DNA of 64,000 nucleotides, taken from assembly GCA_030762175.1 (NCBI GenBank), contig CM060840.1:42493501-42557500 (forward strand), read 5' to 3'. Both the position numbers and the translations under genes were made by a program. Under the pieces are notes generated by a model that was not told where the DNA came from, did no database searches, and saw only the letters and a program-made list of their open reading frames with translations. Shown here piece by piece: positions 46,983 to 59,132 of this stretch. Origin of the DNA: Metallyticus violacea. Taxonomy: Eukaryota > Arthropoda > Insecta > Mantodea > Metallyticidae. Position 1 is the first letter of the stretch, and the number at the start of each line of letters is the position of its first letter.

Positions 46983-49900
46983 ACGTCTTGAAAATTGTAT
47001 TAGCCCTGTCTGGGTTTGAAAGAGTCCAGAAGAGAACAAGTCCGACTGTTTATCAGTTATCCTATTTACATGTAGGTAACAGATATCTAGAAGTCTTTGG
47101 TTATATAAGTAAGGCGCAGCATAGATTTATTATTCGGGTCATTCTCGAAAGCTGTGATCTGTAATATAGTGCCCACTTCGGAAAGATATCTGTATTGCCC
47201 TTTGCTTTGGCGTTTATGTTGCTTATTCTTGTTGTATATATCCTGTTTAAGCACTATATTTAGCTACGCTCTTGTTATAGAGTTAATTATATCGAAGTTT
47301 AATTGTGCAATCATCGCCTAGCATTACAAGAAACAAATTAAACAGTGAACCCCGATGAGTAAATATTCGAATCACTGAGTTGACAGTGTTCAAGTGTTAG
47401 ATTAAGGAATCTATGTTGTATGAAGGGTATTTAGTGTTTAGTAAATAAGTTGTACAAGATTTTATTCTTGTTCTGTCTGATTTTTAGCACATTATAGTGT
47501 TTAAAAGCTTATATACTTTTTTAAAATAGCCGGCAGAAGAATTATAGAGTTTAGCACGAAATTATTTTTATAGCATGCAGCAAAACTAGAATTTCAGACT
47601 TTTACTGTTATACAAACTCGATCTGCATAAAACGAAACAATTTCTAAAAGTTACTGAAACCAAAGAACTCCAGAAACCTCTAAAAAGAACATCCGCCTGT
47701 ATAAATTAGTAAAGATTTTAAAATATCAGATATGTTACAGAATATACAGTGTCATATATTAGTGGCCGTAGCACGGAGCCTGGCTGTCGGGCTACAGATG
47801 AAGCTACAGCCGCTAAAATACTCCCTATAACATCGAAGTACAAGTGGATTATGAACTTTGTCGTAGAGCAGATGCTGAAAGTGCATAGAAGCTCCATTTC
47901 GCGACAAATTGTTGTTAATCACTCATCTAGGCACATATTTTCATTCACAAACCAATTGCAATAACGCACTCTTTGAATTGGAACACCTCGTAGAGCATCA
48001 ACACTGGACGTCTATGTTGGTTTAAGTTTAAATATTTATTTTGTGGAAAAATGACTCGGATTTCTTCCATAGTTTTCTCCGTTTAATTCAATCGTGTTCA
48101 GGAACTGGTTTTGTCGAAACTGCCCATGATTTAAATTTGATTTAGTAGCCTTTTTTAAATGAGGGTATTGCGTTGGGAAAATGTCAATAAATTTCTCTTC
48201 GGGCACGACGAGCAGAGGGATTTTTTAAAATAGTTTTGCATTTTTTTTCTTTCTTATTCAAATGCGCCATCATTTTAAACATACACCAGAACAACTGTAC
48301 TACAACTAATATACGCACCCCCATCCTTAAATCACCATGTCTTCAATGTCAAGAGGAGTAGGGAAGAAAGTACCGGCAACTGCAATGACGTTCCTCCAGG
48401 AGGTGTATGCCGTATATGCGGCACGCATATATTTTAATGATTATGTAATACATATTGTGCAAGAGATTTGGAATTATTGTTTTAAATATTTTATATTATT
48501 CTGTTTATATGGAACTGCAATAAAGTCCCCCGCTTCAACCATACAATTATTTTATTTTGAGTAAGAGAATCTGCCTCAAATTGTTACATCAGTACCGGGT
48601 CTTACAAAGCACAGCACATAGCTGATCTATACGAACATGTGTATAAAAAAAGTAAGGAATTTAACGGTAGCAACATTTCCCAGCAGTTAACCTGGATGAC
48701 GGATATTTAAACAATGAGCGGAATGCAGACATTTCAGCAGAATGCCTGCCTATTCAGTAAATTGCTGAAATTAAGTGTATTATATTCCAAGCCTTCATTT
48801 CTCCCAGGTTGGATAATGGAACCAGTCACAACGCTTTGCAAAATGCCAGCCAGCGAATGGCTTGGTGAGTTAGGCATGTGGAGAAGGGGTTAGGCCGAAC
48901 AATGTAGGGGTGTGGTACGAGGGAAAAGCGGGTGTGATGGGGTTGGGGGCACTGCAGCACCAATGTACTGGACTACCTGCCTCCAAAGCGAAGTACACTA
49001 TTGTACAATAAATACTTGCGCAAAGTGATCTATTTATCAACTCATTGCAAATTTAGAGGTGCCTTTTAAAGATTCAATTATTGCTACATTGTTTATATAT
49101 TATTAATAAGTAATATGATCTATGGATTTCTGAGACTGTTGTTTTATATGGCACATATAATTATAGAACACAAATGCTCAGCATTCTGTCATTAACTTAT
49201 AATATCCTAATTAATAAATGTATTCCAGTAGAGGTGCCACATATAGTGCGTAATTTTTAAGCTATTGTGGTGGAGATTTGAAAATAAGATAATTTCAGCG
49301 TAACAGAATGGATGAAAGTATAATATGTAGTGTGAAAATTTGTAATATGACGTTCGCTTTATCTTAAGTTCAACATTCTCATTAATAGCGACAATTTTGG
49401 GTATTTAGAAAAAATCGACTTGTAGGTTTCTCAAATTTGTATTTCTGAAAGAAATATTGTCACACCAAAGTTTAGCTAAAATAAAGATCATCTGTTGTTA
49501 TCCTCTGGTGCTTAGAGGTTAATAGTTGCGTGTTTGTTTAGCTCCCCCTTTGGACAGATGACACGCTTGCCTCAGGAATCTGGCCGGAATCAGCAGTTGT
49601 ACCGCGGTTACTATTCATTGCCTAACTATTACCCAACTTTAAATAGGATCATTATATTTCAAATGAGAAACAGGAAAAATTGAAATTTTTTTACTAGTGC
49701 TATTCTTAGTTTTTTAATAGGGGCACCAGCTTTGAAGAACGTAGAACAAATTAACTTTATGGAATGCGATGTTTAAGAAAATTATTAAAATTATGTTATC
49801 AATGGTTACATCCACTAGTCAACTGAATGGTCTCTTTTCAGTGCTGAAAAATATTACATCACAGGCCCTAAAAAGAAAAGGTATTATTATATTTTCATTA

Positions 49901-50454
49901 TTCAATCATTATACAACGCTATTTCTTTACTTAATTATTTATGAGTTTGTATTTTTTGAAGATAAAAGCCAAAATATTTTATCATATGTGCTTCAAAGAG
50001 GAAATAGTTAACATTCCTTTCAAATTGCAAAAATAGGAATACATATCGAAGAAACGGTATAAAATTCACCATCTTTTCTTAAATTGCTGAGATTAGATAT
50101 TTCGTTGAAGATATACAAAGCTCATTAATTTAGGAAAAATTATTCTATCTGGATATCCTTATTCATGTGCGAATTGCCTGTACGTTTGGTCAAATGAGGT
50201 GCAATACAATAAACAGAACACTTGAAAATAAAGCAATAAAAGATACCAAAATGCCAAATTTTTATAATACTAGGACATTAAAACTACTTATACAAAAAAT
50301 ATGCCACTACTGCTGTTGAACAGAGGAAAATCGCTCATTAAAGTGTAATGAGTTTAAAAAGTTCCGCCATATCCTCAAGCTTACTGTATATCCGGTGGAG
50401 TGCGTTAGAGTGCCGTATAGCACGCTACAATGCAATAATAATTTCGTCGTCATC
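46983..50454. other. AT-rich sequence without a recognised gene
   Basis: Slightly GC-richer patches at about 47760-47830 and 48800-48990 (the latter G-rich on the plus strand) carry no recognisable repeat or domain. Several 70-80-codon frames are without motifs. Confidence 0.4.
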
Positions 50455-50665
50455 AGTGACATGGACTGGACGTGGGGAAACAATGGTTTGGCCACCGAGA
50501 TCCCCTCAACTGACCCCCCTTGGACTTTTGGTATGGAACTACGTTAAATCAAGGTGTGTATTCCTCCTCTTCCTGCAAATCTATATATTGCGAGTTCGGC
50601 TAGCAGTAGCAGCCATTGACCGTAATATGATCCATAGAATTTGGGACGAACTCACAGATTAGATA
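50455..50665 (+). pseudogene. DDE (DD41D-like) transposase C-terminal fragment
   Basis: The frame 50348-50662 contains WTGRGETMVWPPRSPQLTPL then GLLVWNYVKSRCV, followed by AVAAIDRNMIHRIWDEL. It matches 'WIGRGGPIxWPPRSPDLTPLDFFLWGYVKSRVY' and the C-terminal 'AIAEIxxNMLxRVWDEL' of this transposase group. The catalytic third Asp is Gly, and the Asp of SPDL is Gln. The part before about 50455 is not recognisable, so this is a 5'-truncated relic. Confidence 0.8.
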
Positions 50666-51219
50666 TATACAGTGTTACCAAAGTAAGTTATATTGAACAT
50701 TTCTAATAGTTATACATGAAACTTGAAATTGTGCCGATGTTTTTGCTTAATTGTTCAATTAAATCTGGTTCATCTTTCTTCACAATTTAAGCTCTTTTTT
50801 GTATAACTAATTTATATTGACGCCACATATTGGCTGCACCGATTCTATTATATGAATGCAAAAACTAGTATCTAAACACAAGTAGGATAAAGGCAGCGTA
50901 GATGAAATTCTTAAGAAAATTAGCTGGATACAATTTACGGTATAAACTGACGAATGAAGAATAAGAAACAACTTCAAATGATTAACATGAGTGAGAAAAT
51001 TAAGATGAAGCAAACGATCCGGTCACCTCTTAAGAATGAATCAACCGAGCAGAGAGCTCAGGTAGTAATTCATTTGCACATTTGGGTAGTCTTGAGTTCA
51101 ATTTTCTTGGGACCGGACATCCTTACTTTGGGAGTTTTTCGTGGTTTACGTTTTAGGTGAACGCTGGAATGTATACTTACATTCCACGCAACTTCCATTC
51201 TTATTTCACACGACAGCTT
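50666..51219. other. no recognised feature
   Basis: AT-rich spacer. ACAGTGTTACCAAAG near 50670-50684 resembles a DNA transposon terminus but has no inverted partner that I found. Confidence 0.35.
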
Positions 51220-51500
51220 CAGTTACAGCGTCTGATGCGTTAGGAAAGGAAGGCTGATGCCGTGTGACGTAGCGGTGGCTTGCGCACTAAAAATCTTATA
51301 CCAGGTCTTGCGGGATCTGACTGGGGTATCCTCGGAAGACCTAGTGGCACTTCCAGTGATACCTTTGTAGTACAGGGGTGGCTCTCGCTGGTCCTTTAGG
51401 GATCCCACCGTGTCCGTGCATTGCTCCTCAGGGTTCCTGGAGCCCTTCATTCCGCAGGTACCTCCCCCCTCCCGAAGGTTGTTAGAATGGTCCTGCTAAA
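51220..51500. repeat. GC-rich island adjoining a TA microsatellite, possible retroposon
   Basis: About 280 bp markedly richer in G and C than either flank. It contains GACGTAGCGGTGGCTTGCGC near 51266, which loosely resembles a tRNA A-box, and many short GGATC/CCTCC words. The segment after it grades into a 45-bp TA repeat at 51565. Strong composition contrast plus a simple-repeat tail is typical of a retroposed element, but I do not know the family. Confidence 0.35.
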
Positions 51501-51562
51501 GGATCCTTTTCTCTTCTATGAATGAATTATAAGAGGACAGCAACCCATTGAACTATACTATA

Positions 51563-51564
<2 letters not shown>

Positions 51565-51609
<45 letters not shown>
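51565..51609. repeat. TA dinucleotide microsatellite
   Basis: More than twenty uninterrupted TA units. Confidence 0.95.
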
Positions 51610-51611
<2 letters not shown>

Positions 51612-53762
51612 ATACTGTATAAAAATGCGGGGATGCCAAAAGAAATGGGAAGAGGACTTTGTTAACAGAATAGATTTTATAAAGCTGATTATAAACATGC
51701 TTACTACAACTTTTTCCTCAGTCAGTTCGCACAATCTTTTCTTTCATCAATATACAAATATGTATGACTAATTTCAAAACATACTGAAAGATATATAACT
51801 GTTATGACATGGTATATATATATACCTGATTTTGATAATATAAATTCGTAAAAACAAGGAAATCTAGCTTCTTAAACAGTTTCAACTGCATTTCGTTGTT
51901 TATAATCGCAAATTTATTTAAATAATATTGCTCAAAATCTCTTTTTAACTAAAAGTAAATAAGCGCATTTTCTCATTATTCTTTCTCATAGCATTTGGCG
52001 ATAGTATATACTTAGTATATACTTAGTGGGCTTGAATTTATTCAAAGTGAGAATGTGAATTCAAAAGACATACAGAAAGAAAATGAAACATTTGATAATT
52101 TTTTTTATTCTTGGATGAAGAGCGATACAGAGTAATCTGTGTTTGGTATGTTCAAGACTAAGGTAATAAGTGCTTCATTCAAACGATAAAATAATTTCTT
52201 TTTTGTTAGGCTCAGAAAATAAAATACGTGAAACAAAGGAGAAAATACGTAAAACCTGATTATCTCTGCCCTATTTCCTACGGCTAAGGAATTTAATTCT
52301 GGAAGTACCTTTGCCAATGTTTTTGTAAGCTTTATTTGGTTTTGTATAATGTTTAGCTTTCTTTATGTTGCGATATTTTAGTGCTGTTAAAGTTTTATCA
52401 TCAGATAGAAGAAGAGAATTTAATTTGACATCTAAATTTAGAGTTACATGGTAACTGGTACTATTTATTATACAAATATATTTTCTTATTTTGGGGTTTA
52501 TAGCTGTAGAAGTCTGTTTTACTAACATGGGTTGTTTAACGAGGTAAATTTAGGCGGTGAAATAGCTCGAAACGGAAAGGCACTCATTACTTGAAATATT
52601 ATTTCTAACACATATAAATATACAATTGGTTTAAATGTGAAATAAATGGAAAAAGATAATAATTATCTCATTGCTGTATTTTTTGAGGAAATAAGCTTTT
52701 CCCCTAGAGTCTGTCTATGTGTAGTTTTACTTTTCCTAAAAATAAGTACTGAGTTCTACCTAAATACATCGATAAGAGTGTATATATATTTTCTCACCCA
52801 TAGTACGTAAACCTTTCGATAAAATAAGAATGTCACACGGCTTAAGTTATTTCGTTTGTTGATATGAGGACCTTCTTCTTTACTTTTTCGAAATACTGTA
52901 CAATTTGCTATGAAGGGAGGTTTTTGAAAACAGATTGAAGTAAGATTTGAGGATATAAACGAATAGATTTTGCATTCTATAATAAAGAGAGAGAGCTTAC
53001 TAGTGTTCTATCAGGAGATAAAAAGGGATGTTAAAAGAGATAGATACATTAATAAAAGTAGTAAGTAGGAGAGAGACGGGATTGCATGGTTTGGATAAGA
53101 ATCTGAAGCTTAAAAGATTTTAGAAGTAATGCGAGCATGGAGTTGGCCCTGTATGTGTAAACTTGAAAAATGTAGAACATAATATTTTGTTAGAATGCTC
53201 AGGAACGCAATATATGCTAAATGGTTGAAATTAAATAAGCAAATGTAGCAAAGAGAATGTTTGGTGACCAAAGATAAATTATGAATCTTGGAGAGTATTT
53301 GTATAGAGTTAAGAACAAATGGTTATAGTCAGTGATCTGCGAGTTTGGTTGTCTTTGCCTTGTGTAATTGGCTGGTAGCGGTATTGTGATTATGTATAGT
53401 AGATTAAAAGTTTAAATGTGTATGGATGTAAGCTAGTTAATGGGAGGAGTTTATAAACGAGAAACGGATTTATTGCTAATTTTTAATTGTTATTGAATTG
53501 TATAAATTGTTTTAGTTTGTGTTATTATAGTGTTCCTTTGTTTATTAGAAGGGGATGTGCCAAGTCCTCTGAATATGCCAGATGAAAGCTACTGATGAAC
53601 CGACTGGGACTTAGCAAACACTGTTAAATATAGTTAGTTGAATGATGGAAATTAATGTTAATCATTTTTTTATACCAGAGTGATTGAAAATATTGTCCTG
53701 GAATAGAAATTGGGTTAGATCCAGGCCATTATAGTATATTATTATATAGTATTTAAATATAC
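51610..53762. other. AT-rich sequence without a recognised gene
   Basis: Includes a short direct duplication (TAGTATATACT twice at about 52003-52026). No recognisable domains or SINE landmarks. Confidence 0.4.

Positions 53763-53803
<41 letters not shown>
53763..53803. repeat. AT then GT dinucleotide microsatellite
   Basis: A short AT block passes directly into about fourteen GT units. Confidence 0.95.
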
Positions 53804-53804
<1 letters not shown>

Positions 53805-55479
53805 TGCAAGTTCACTAATCTAAGGTTTTCAATTTCATCAGGAAAATCAAAATTAATTGTAACTTAACCTACATGTTCCTTACTTACAGATACTTACAAA
53901 GTATCCTTTAAAGTAAAAGTGCATGAACTTCTATTTACTGGAATAGTTGCTATTACATAAATTCATACTACGAAATTGTCAATTCGCTTATCGAATGGTT
54001 TTAATTATCAGTTTTAATTATAAACTTGTCTGTTCTAAATACCTATCTAGTTCTAAATAATGCGATCTTTATTTTGTTACATTATTTTAATTTACCTATA
54101 TTTTGCCTATTTGAACACGTGATGTATATAGTATGTTATATGTTAATTAATTATTTTATAGACTAGCTTCTTTTTTCCTTCAAATAGCTAGCTAGTATCA
54201 ATGTATTTTCACACGAGTCTTATTTGCTGCATATATTTGATTGTACAAGACTCACTAGAATAAATAGTTACAATTAAAATTATATCTGCATTTTATTAAT
54301 ATATGTATGTATTTGTTTAATACTTGTTGCATGGAAGATTAGGTACAGTGGCCTTAACTCTGGCAGCATAAATTAATCTTTTTCTCCCTATTCCATTTTA
54401 TTCTCTTTGTGCAAATATCCAACCTATCTATATCTGTTCAAAATATGATAAAATTAAATAAATACAAAACATCTACACTTTAATGAAGTAGTAATGTGGA
54501 ATTTCGTACCTTTACATCATCAAAACCACGGAACAGCATAAGCGATTTCTACTACTATGCACAGTATAAACTGGTTCTGAAATGACCTTAAGTGTAATTA
54601 GAACAAATATATTGATTTCCATCGAAAAGTATTTATATTTTGGAATTAAAGGAAACAGCTCTTTAATAATAAGAATCATAGAAATATCGCAATGATGATC
54701 ACTATTAACTTTCTAATCGCAATGACTTGCAATAAGGTGTATGAAAACTTTGTACTTCAGAAGAAGCAGGAGTGCATACAAAACTAAAACACTGGGCGCC
54801 TTAGAGCTTTGTTGTTGAACAGAAGTGATAATAAAGATATTTAGTTATAAAATAGTGTTTGAAAAAGAGAATAACATTTCATTTGGAACCAGCTAGATTC
54901 TTCGAAATAACATATATTTCCATGTTTGTTTATAAGATATTATATATTTACTTTTAATTTATTCAAATATCTATTTTAAAATTCAAAATTTGAAACTTTT
55001 AATTATTTAAAATGTAATTCTGCTCCAACTAATATAGCAAAACTAGCCTTTAGAAAACATAAATAAATGCGAGACGTTTATTACTGCGCATGAGCATGTT
55101 TTAGGAGGATACGCAAAAAGTATTTCCAAAATCATATCACGCTATATCTACAGTATACTTTCAGATAAGGTAGTCTTTTGGAATTTATTTACATTTCCTT
55201 CACATAGGCAATTGATAAGCTTTGGAGGATGCAAATAACTTTGGCACTTAGGCCAAAAGGGCCTTTTGTTCCCTCTTTTAATTCTTATATTTCTTACAAG
55301 GATAAAAAACGCCTTTTCTACAGGACTGTACTTAATAAAGATATTCCTTGTCTTCCAGAGCTTCACGTTAAAGCAAGACATCCTCAGACTATTCACATAG
55401 AAAGCATGTGCGATATTTCCATGGTGGAGTCCCATCGTCCGTAGCTATATCATGTGAATGATCAGTAATTATTCTAATA
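53804..55479. other. no recognised gene
   Basis: AT-rich. A 95-codon minus-strand frame at 55148-55435 lies just downstream of the LINE RNase H fragment on the same strand and could be its 3' part, but I cannot align it to a known motif. Confidence 0.35.
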
Positions 55480-55860
55480 ACTTTCCCGGTTTGCTTTCGG
55501 TCCTTTATAGCTCTTTAACTAGGGTTCTATTACAAGCTTTAATAACAATTTTACCCAGTGATTGACATAAAAGTCTTGCGTCTTACCTGATGTTCTTTTT
55601 TGGTGGATTGATATACTTTTCATGCTAAAGACCGTGAAGTTAACCTTAGCTCTTTCTTTTGCCAGTGCATCCGTCGTCTCATTGCCTTTTATGCCATTAT
55701 GCCTAACAGCGTTCTAGTTTATTCCTTGTTTAAAGGTTATGAGGGCTTGGAGACATACGCGCTCAAACCTAGGGTTGACTCAATCAGATTTACTTGCACT
55801 AATTGTACCTTGACTGTCTGTTAGTTTTCCTCATATACACACGGAACTAGCGCATTCGGT
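55480..55860 (-). pseudogene. non-LTR retrotransposon (LINE) RNase H domain fragment, second copy
   Basis: Minus strand: TDSQGTISASKSD then VNPRFERVCLQALI at about 55738-55825, matching the 'xDSQAAIxAL' strand with its Asp. HNGIKGNETTDALAKERA follows at 55648-55701, matching the 'GHxGIxGNExADxLAKE' motif of LINE RNase H. Read at the DNA level, the stretch TCTTTCTTTTGCCAGT and its lower-coordinate neighbours resemble the copy at 8816-9215 in the same order, so both are likely from one LINE family. A stop in the first block and frame shifts show decay. Confidence 0.75.
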
Positions 55861-56657
55861 TGCAAGGGAAATTTTCACATTTGGTGGATATGGGTCACTG
55901 CGCGCACTTTACGCTGGAGTAAAATCCAGGACAGTTTCTAGAGCATTAATGACCAGTGCTGTACAGGACGTACGCTGCACATCGCTTTCAAACGGGCTGT
56001 CGTACAACGCCGGGTGGATAATGAGTGAAATATGGTCGACGGGAGAGCTTAGTGATTGATTAATGGACAAGTGTACAACACGTGTTAATTATGACCTAGT
56101 GCACCCATATTTTCATTAGTGATGATGTCACTAAAACGTAAACCAATTTTGTATCCAGGAATTCTCTATTTCGATGCAAAAACATTGGAACGTGACCTCT
56201 CGCATATTTTCTGCAGGTTCTTTAAAGTTATGATATGTTTACATATATTTTGTGCGAGGAACTAAATATGTAGTACGTAAACACTATACTTGATAAGAAA
56301 TTGCGTAATCAAATCTTGTACTTGCACATAACGCCTGAAGAGCTTTACCGAGAAAAACAGTTCATGCAGATAAAATCAACCTGTTTTTAAAGTAAACTGA
56401 CTCATTGTGACTCCAGAAATGCCAGTTGGAAAACCCTTCATTTTATTCAGCTTCTGTTTCACCATATCTGTTATATATACATTGTCTTACATTTTGCTTT
56501 AAATGTTTCTCCCTTTATATATTCTTAAAATTAAAATTATGCAATAGACATTTCCTGTGGTATTCAGTAACATCTGTACGTTGCTCAGTTCCAGTTTTAG
56601 GACAAAGTATGCAACCTCAAAGGACAGTTCAAGCAAGGCTGCTTTGTTATTTTTAAT
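55861..56657. other. no recognised gene
   Basis: The first ~150 bp may continue the LINE coding region on the minus strand, but the frame is too broken to assign. The remainder is AT-rich. Confidence 0.35.
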
Positions 56658-56885
56658 TGTGTTTAACGCCCGTTTTCCTTAATGATTACAGACAGTGTAT
56701 GTATATTGATGATATTCATGATGACATTATTGTTTTTTTTAAGGGAAGGAAGCCTTCCAGGCCTAAATTTTTGTGGACTGAGGTAAGTCTGTAAAAACCT
56801 GAATCTGAAGAATGATCCTGACAGGAATCGAATCCCAAACCTCCCTCTCATAAGTTTGTGTCCTGTACCCTGTGTCAATAAGGAA
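56658..56885 (-). mobile_element. SINE family B copy, diverged
   Basis: The left end GTTTAACGCCCGTTTTCCTTAA matches the family's 3' terminus in reverse. It is followed by a TGATGATATTCATGATGAC stretch, GGAAGGAAGCCTTCCAGGCC, GTGGACTGAGG (the body landmark CCTCAGTCC on the minus strand) and AGGAATCGAATCCCAAACC, the reverse of the B-box GGGATTCGATTCC. The head side (TCATAAGTTTGTGTCCTGTACCC) is worn but in register with the 27.2-kb copy. No target duplication recognised. Confidence 0.85.
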
Positions 56886-57312
56886 GCCTATGCTTGCTCA
56901 TTGGAAGAAAATAAAATAATTCTTCTTTATGGATTTTTATAAGCTGGATTACAATGAATAGAGGTTTTGCAAACAAGAATTTGGAATTTTCAGAAATACT
57001 GTTAATATATGCATTAACACCGATTTTTAATATTTAACAATAAATACAAAAAATAGTTAATATACAGCATTATTCCATTAGACACTACGTCATAATTTCA
57101 CGAATCTGCATGAAAAATCATTCATTGTTCTCATATGAAGGATATTTTAGACAGAAAATAATACGTATGATTCAGCTGTAATTAAATAATCCACCTAAAG
57201 GTAAAATATATTTTTCCTGCGTAACGTGCAATTTATTGTGTTGGTTAAATTAAAAATAAACGGTTACTTATTTTAGAGAGATCTTAATATATTTAGTCGT
57301 GCTTTTCAGTGC
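56886..57312. other. no recognised feature
   Basis: AT-rich spacer. Confidence 0.4.
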
Positions 57313-57361
57313 AAAAAAGAAAGAAAGAAAAGAAAAGAAAAGAAAAGAAAAGAGGGGGAGG
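57313..57361. repeat. AAAGA purine microsatellite
   Basis: AAAG/AAAAG units end in a GAGGGGGAGGGGG stretch, purines only. Confidence 0.95.
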
Positions 57362-58356
57362 GGGAACTTTTACACTTCACGTTACTCTCTAAAGTACACC
57401 AGTTTTATTATATTTACATTATTACATACATTCTTTGTTCTTGTAATATAGTGTAAAATCTTTTGGCCGTTTATTTTTATACGGCTTATTTCAATTTATT
57501 TTAAGGGTTCTGTAGTTCATAGATCTATTACAACTCCACAATTTAAAAAGGGTAAGCACTTTATGGTAATTATATCTGTGTATTCCTGTTTTACAATAAA
57601 AATTCGAGGGCGATTTTATTATAGTGCTGAACGTTTTTAGTGCTGTTCTAATCCAGTGTTTTCTGAACGAAGAAAGAAAGAAAATAATAACAATAAAAAA
57701 AACAGAATCCATTAACTTACGGCAAAGGCCAAAATACCAGCATGTGGGAAGGGTTACAAAAGCCCAACAATACACTAATCTAGGGCAACGGCACACCCCC
57801 AACTAGTAGCGGGGAATAACGTATGTTTCTTCGCGCGTAATTCTATGGGCCATAACTTCCGAATTTCACTCCGCCATCTCCCCTAGCGAGAGACTCTACA
57901 TATACACGATAAAGGGAGAATACTCTAAAGAGGGCGGTCATTTACTGGATTCCATCCAAGTCCGGCACACTGCTGATGTTGCGAAATTAACGATACTTTT
58001 GTGTGAAGCTCCACGATACTGCAATGAAACGTGAAATCCAGAAGCATTGGTGAAGCCCTCGATAAAATTAATTTCCTCCGGCTTTCATTTTGATCATTCT
58101 TTTCAAAAATATGTAGTTTAAGCTGAAATTCTAAGGAATAATACTTACATTGAGAATATGTCACTATGATTCAACGTTAAAATTCTTTATCTTCTTCTGC
58201 TATCAAAAATTGGGTTATATAAAACGGTTCCAATTTCTGTAATTTCTTAATTCCATCTTACTTTGGGTTGATGTAACGGTTTCGATTCATTGTGTTAAAA
58301 TTATTTTTCTAATTTTATCCATAACAATTTATTTTTAATTGAGAATATATCAAATG
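57362..58356. other. no recognised gene
   Basis: A GC-richer patch at about 57780-57980 lacks known landmarks. Frames of 103 and 79 codons on the minus strand (57491-57802, 57925-58164) show no domain. Confidence 0.4.
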
Positions 58357-58440
58357 TGTTGGCTCAGGTGGTAACGCTTGGACTCCTGTTCTGAAGGTCA
58401 TGGGTTCAAATCCTGGGGCGTTCCGGTTTATCTCAGTTCA
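58357..58440 (+). mobile_element. SINE family C head (tRNA-derived)
   Basis: GTTGGCTCAGGTGGTAACGC (A-box TGGCTCAGGTGG) is followed after about 35 bases by GGGTTCAAATCCTGG (B-box with paired T-arm, about 58402-58416). Together they form an internal RNA polymerase III promoter. The head differs from families A and B. The body continues an unknown distance; the sequence to about 58700 has no landmark shared with other copies here, and no target duplication was found. Confidence 0.65.
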
Positions 58441-58814
58441 TTATAGGAAAGGACAAATACCTGGTTAGTATTTCTCTGCCACGAATTCACCTTGCATATT
58501 ATCATTCATCTTCATTCAATCTATATGTGTGTCTGCTTGCGTTTTCACTATTTGTGATGTCATCGAGCCACCCCTGATATAGAATTAACTATTCATTCAG
58601 AGATCCTCTCATTCTCTACTCTACTTGCGGCTCTGTAAAATGAGAACTAAAACTCCTTTCTAGGTAGAGACAGTATTGACGATCCTCTATAGTAACTACG
58701 TACAATAAAATGTGATCTGAAAATACTCAAACGTGACGAATAAGGGACTCGGGGAGGGAGAGGAGAAATGGGCAACATATGGCCAGCCTTGCCCTATGCA
58801 AGTTAATTATTCTT

Positions 58815-59132
58815 CTCCATGGCGCGACAGCCCAATACTGAGACTTGACTTGCCGCAGCGACCGCTGCGTCCTCTATCTCCGTCTTGCGACATCATTGAT
58901 AGAGGAAAGTCATGCAGTAGAACGTGTAATCAGTATGCTGACACTCTACCAGTGAACTATTTCGCTGTTTTCGGGATCGGAGGACGCTACCTCTCTATCA
59001 GGCGCCTCCCCAAATTTCCTCTCAAGGCTAGATGGACCTTGTTCCAGGCCTTTCTAAGCAGATACCGAGGAATGAACGCGGGACTTCAGGGCCAGCAGCA
59101 GCTACACTAACCACTAAACCAAAGAGACGGTC
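58815..59132 (-). mobile_element. GC-rich SINE with two tRNA-like A-boxes
   Basis: On the minus strand the element starts near 59132 with CTCTTTGGTTTAGTGGTTAG (A-box), and a weak B-box GCGTTCATTCC lies near 59069-59079. About 150 bp further, TTCACTGGTAGAGTGTCAGC (near 58940-58959) is a second A-box-like D-arm. The far end on the plus strand reads ATGGCGCGACAGCCC then GCAGCGACCGCTGCGTCC, which resembles, from memory, the 3' domain of a SINE group common in arthropods (ATGGCGCxACAGCCC...GCGACCGCTGC). The 125-codon plus-strand frame through it is an effect of the GC-rich repeat and not a gene. Confidence 0.55.

Noticed and set aside
53575..53625. Possible hammerhead ribozyme (CTGATGA followed by CAAAC)
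   Set aside because: The core would need GAAA, and no stem II pairing forms between CTGATGA and CAAAC, so the three-stem fold is not supported.
58733..59110. 125-codon plus-strand open frame
   Set aside because: It runs antisense through a GC-rich tRNA-derived SINE; the length reflects reduced stop-codon density.
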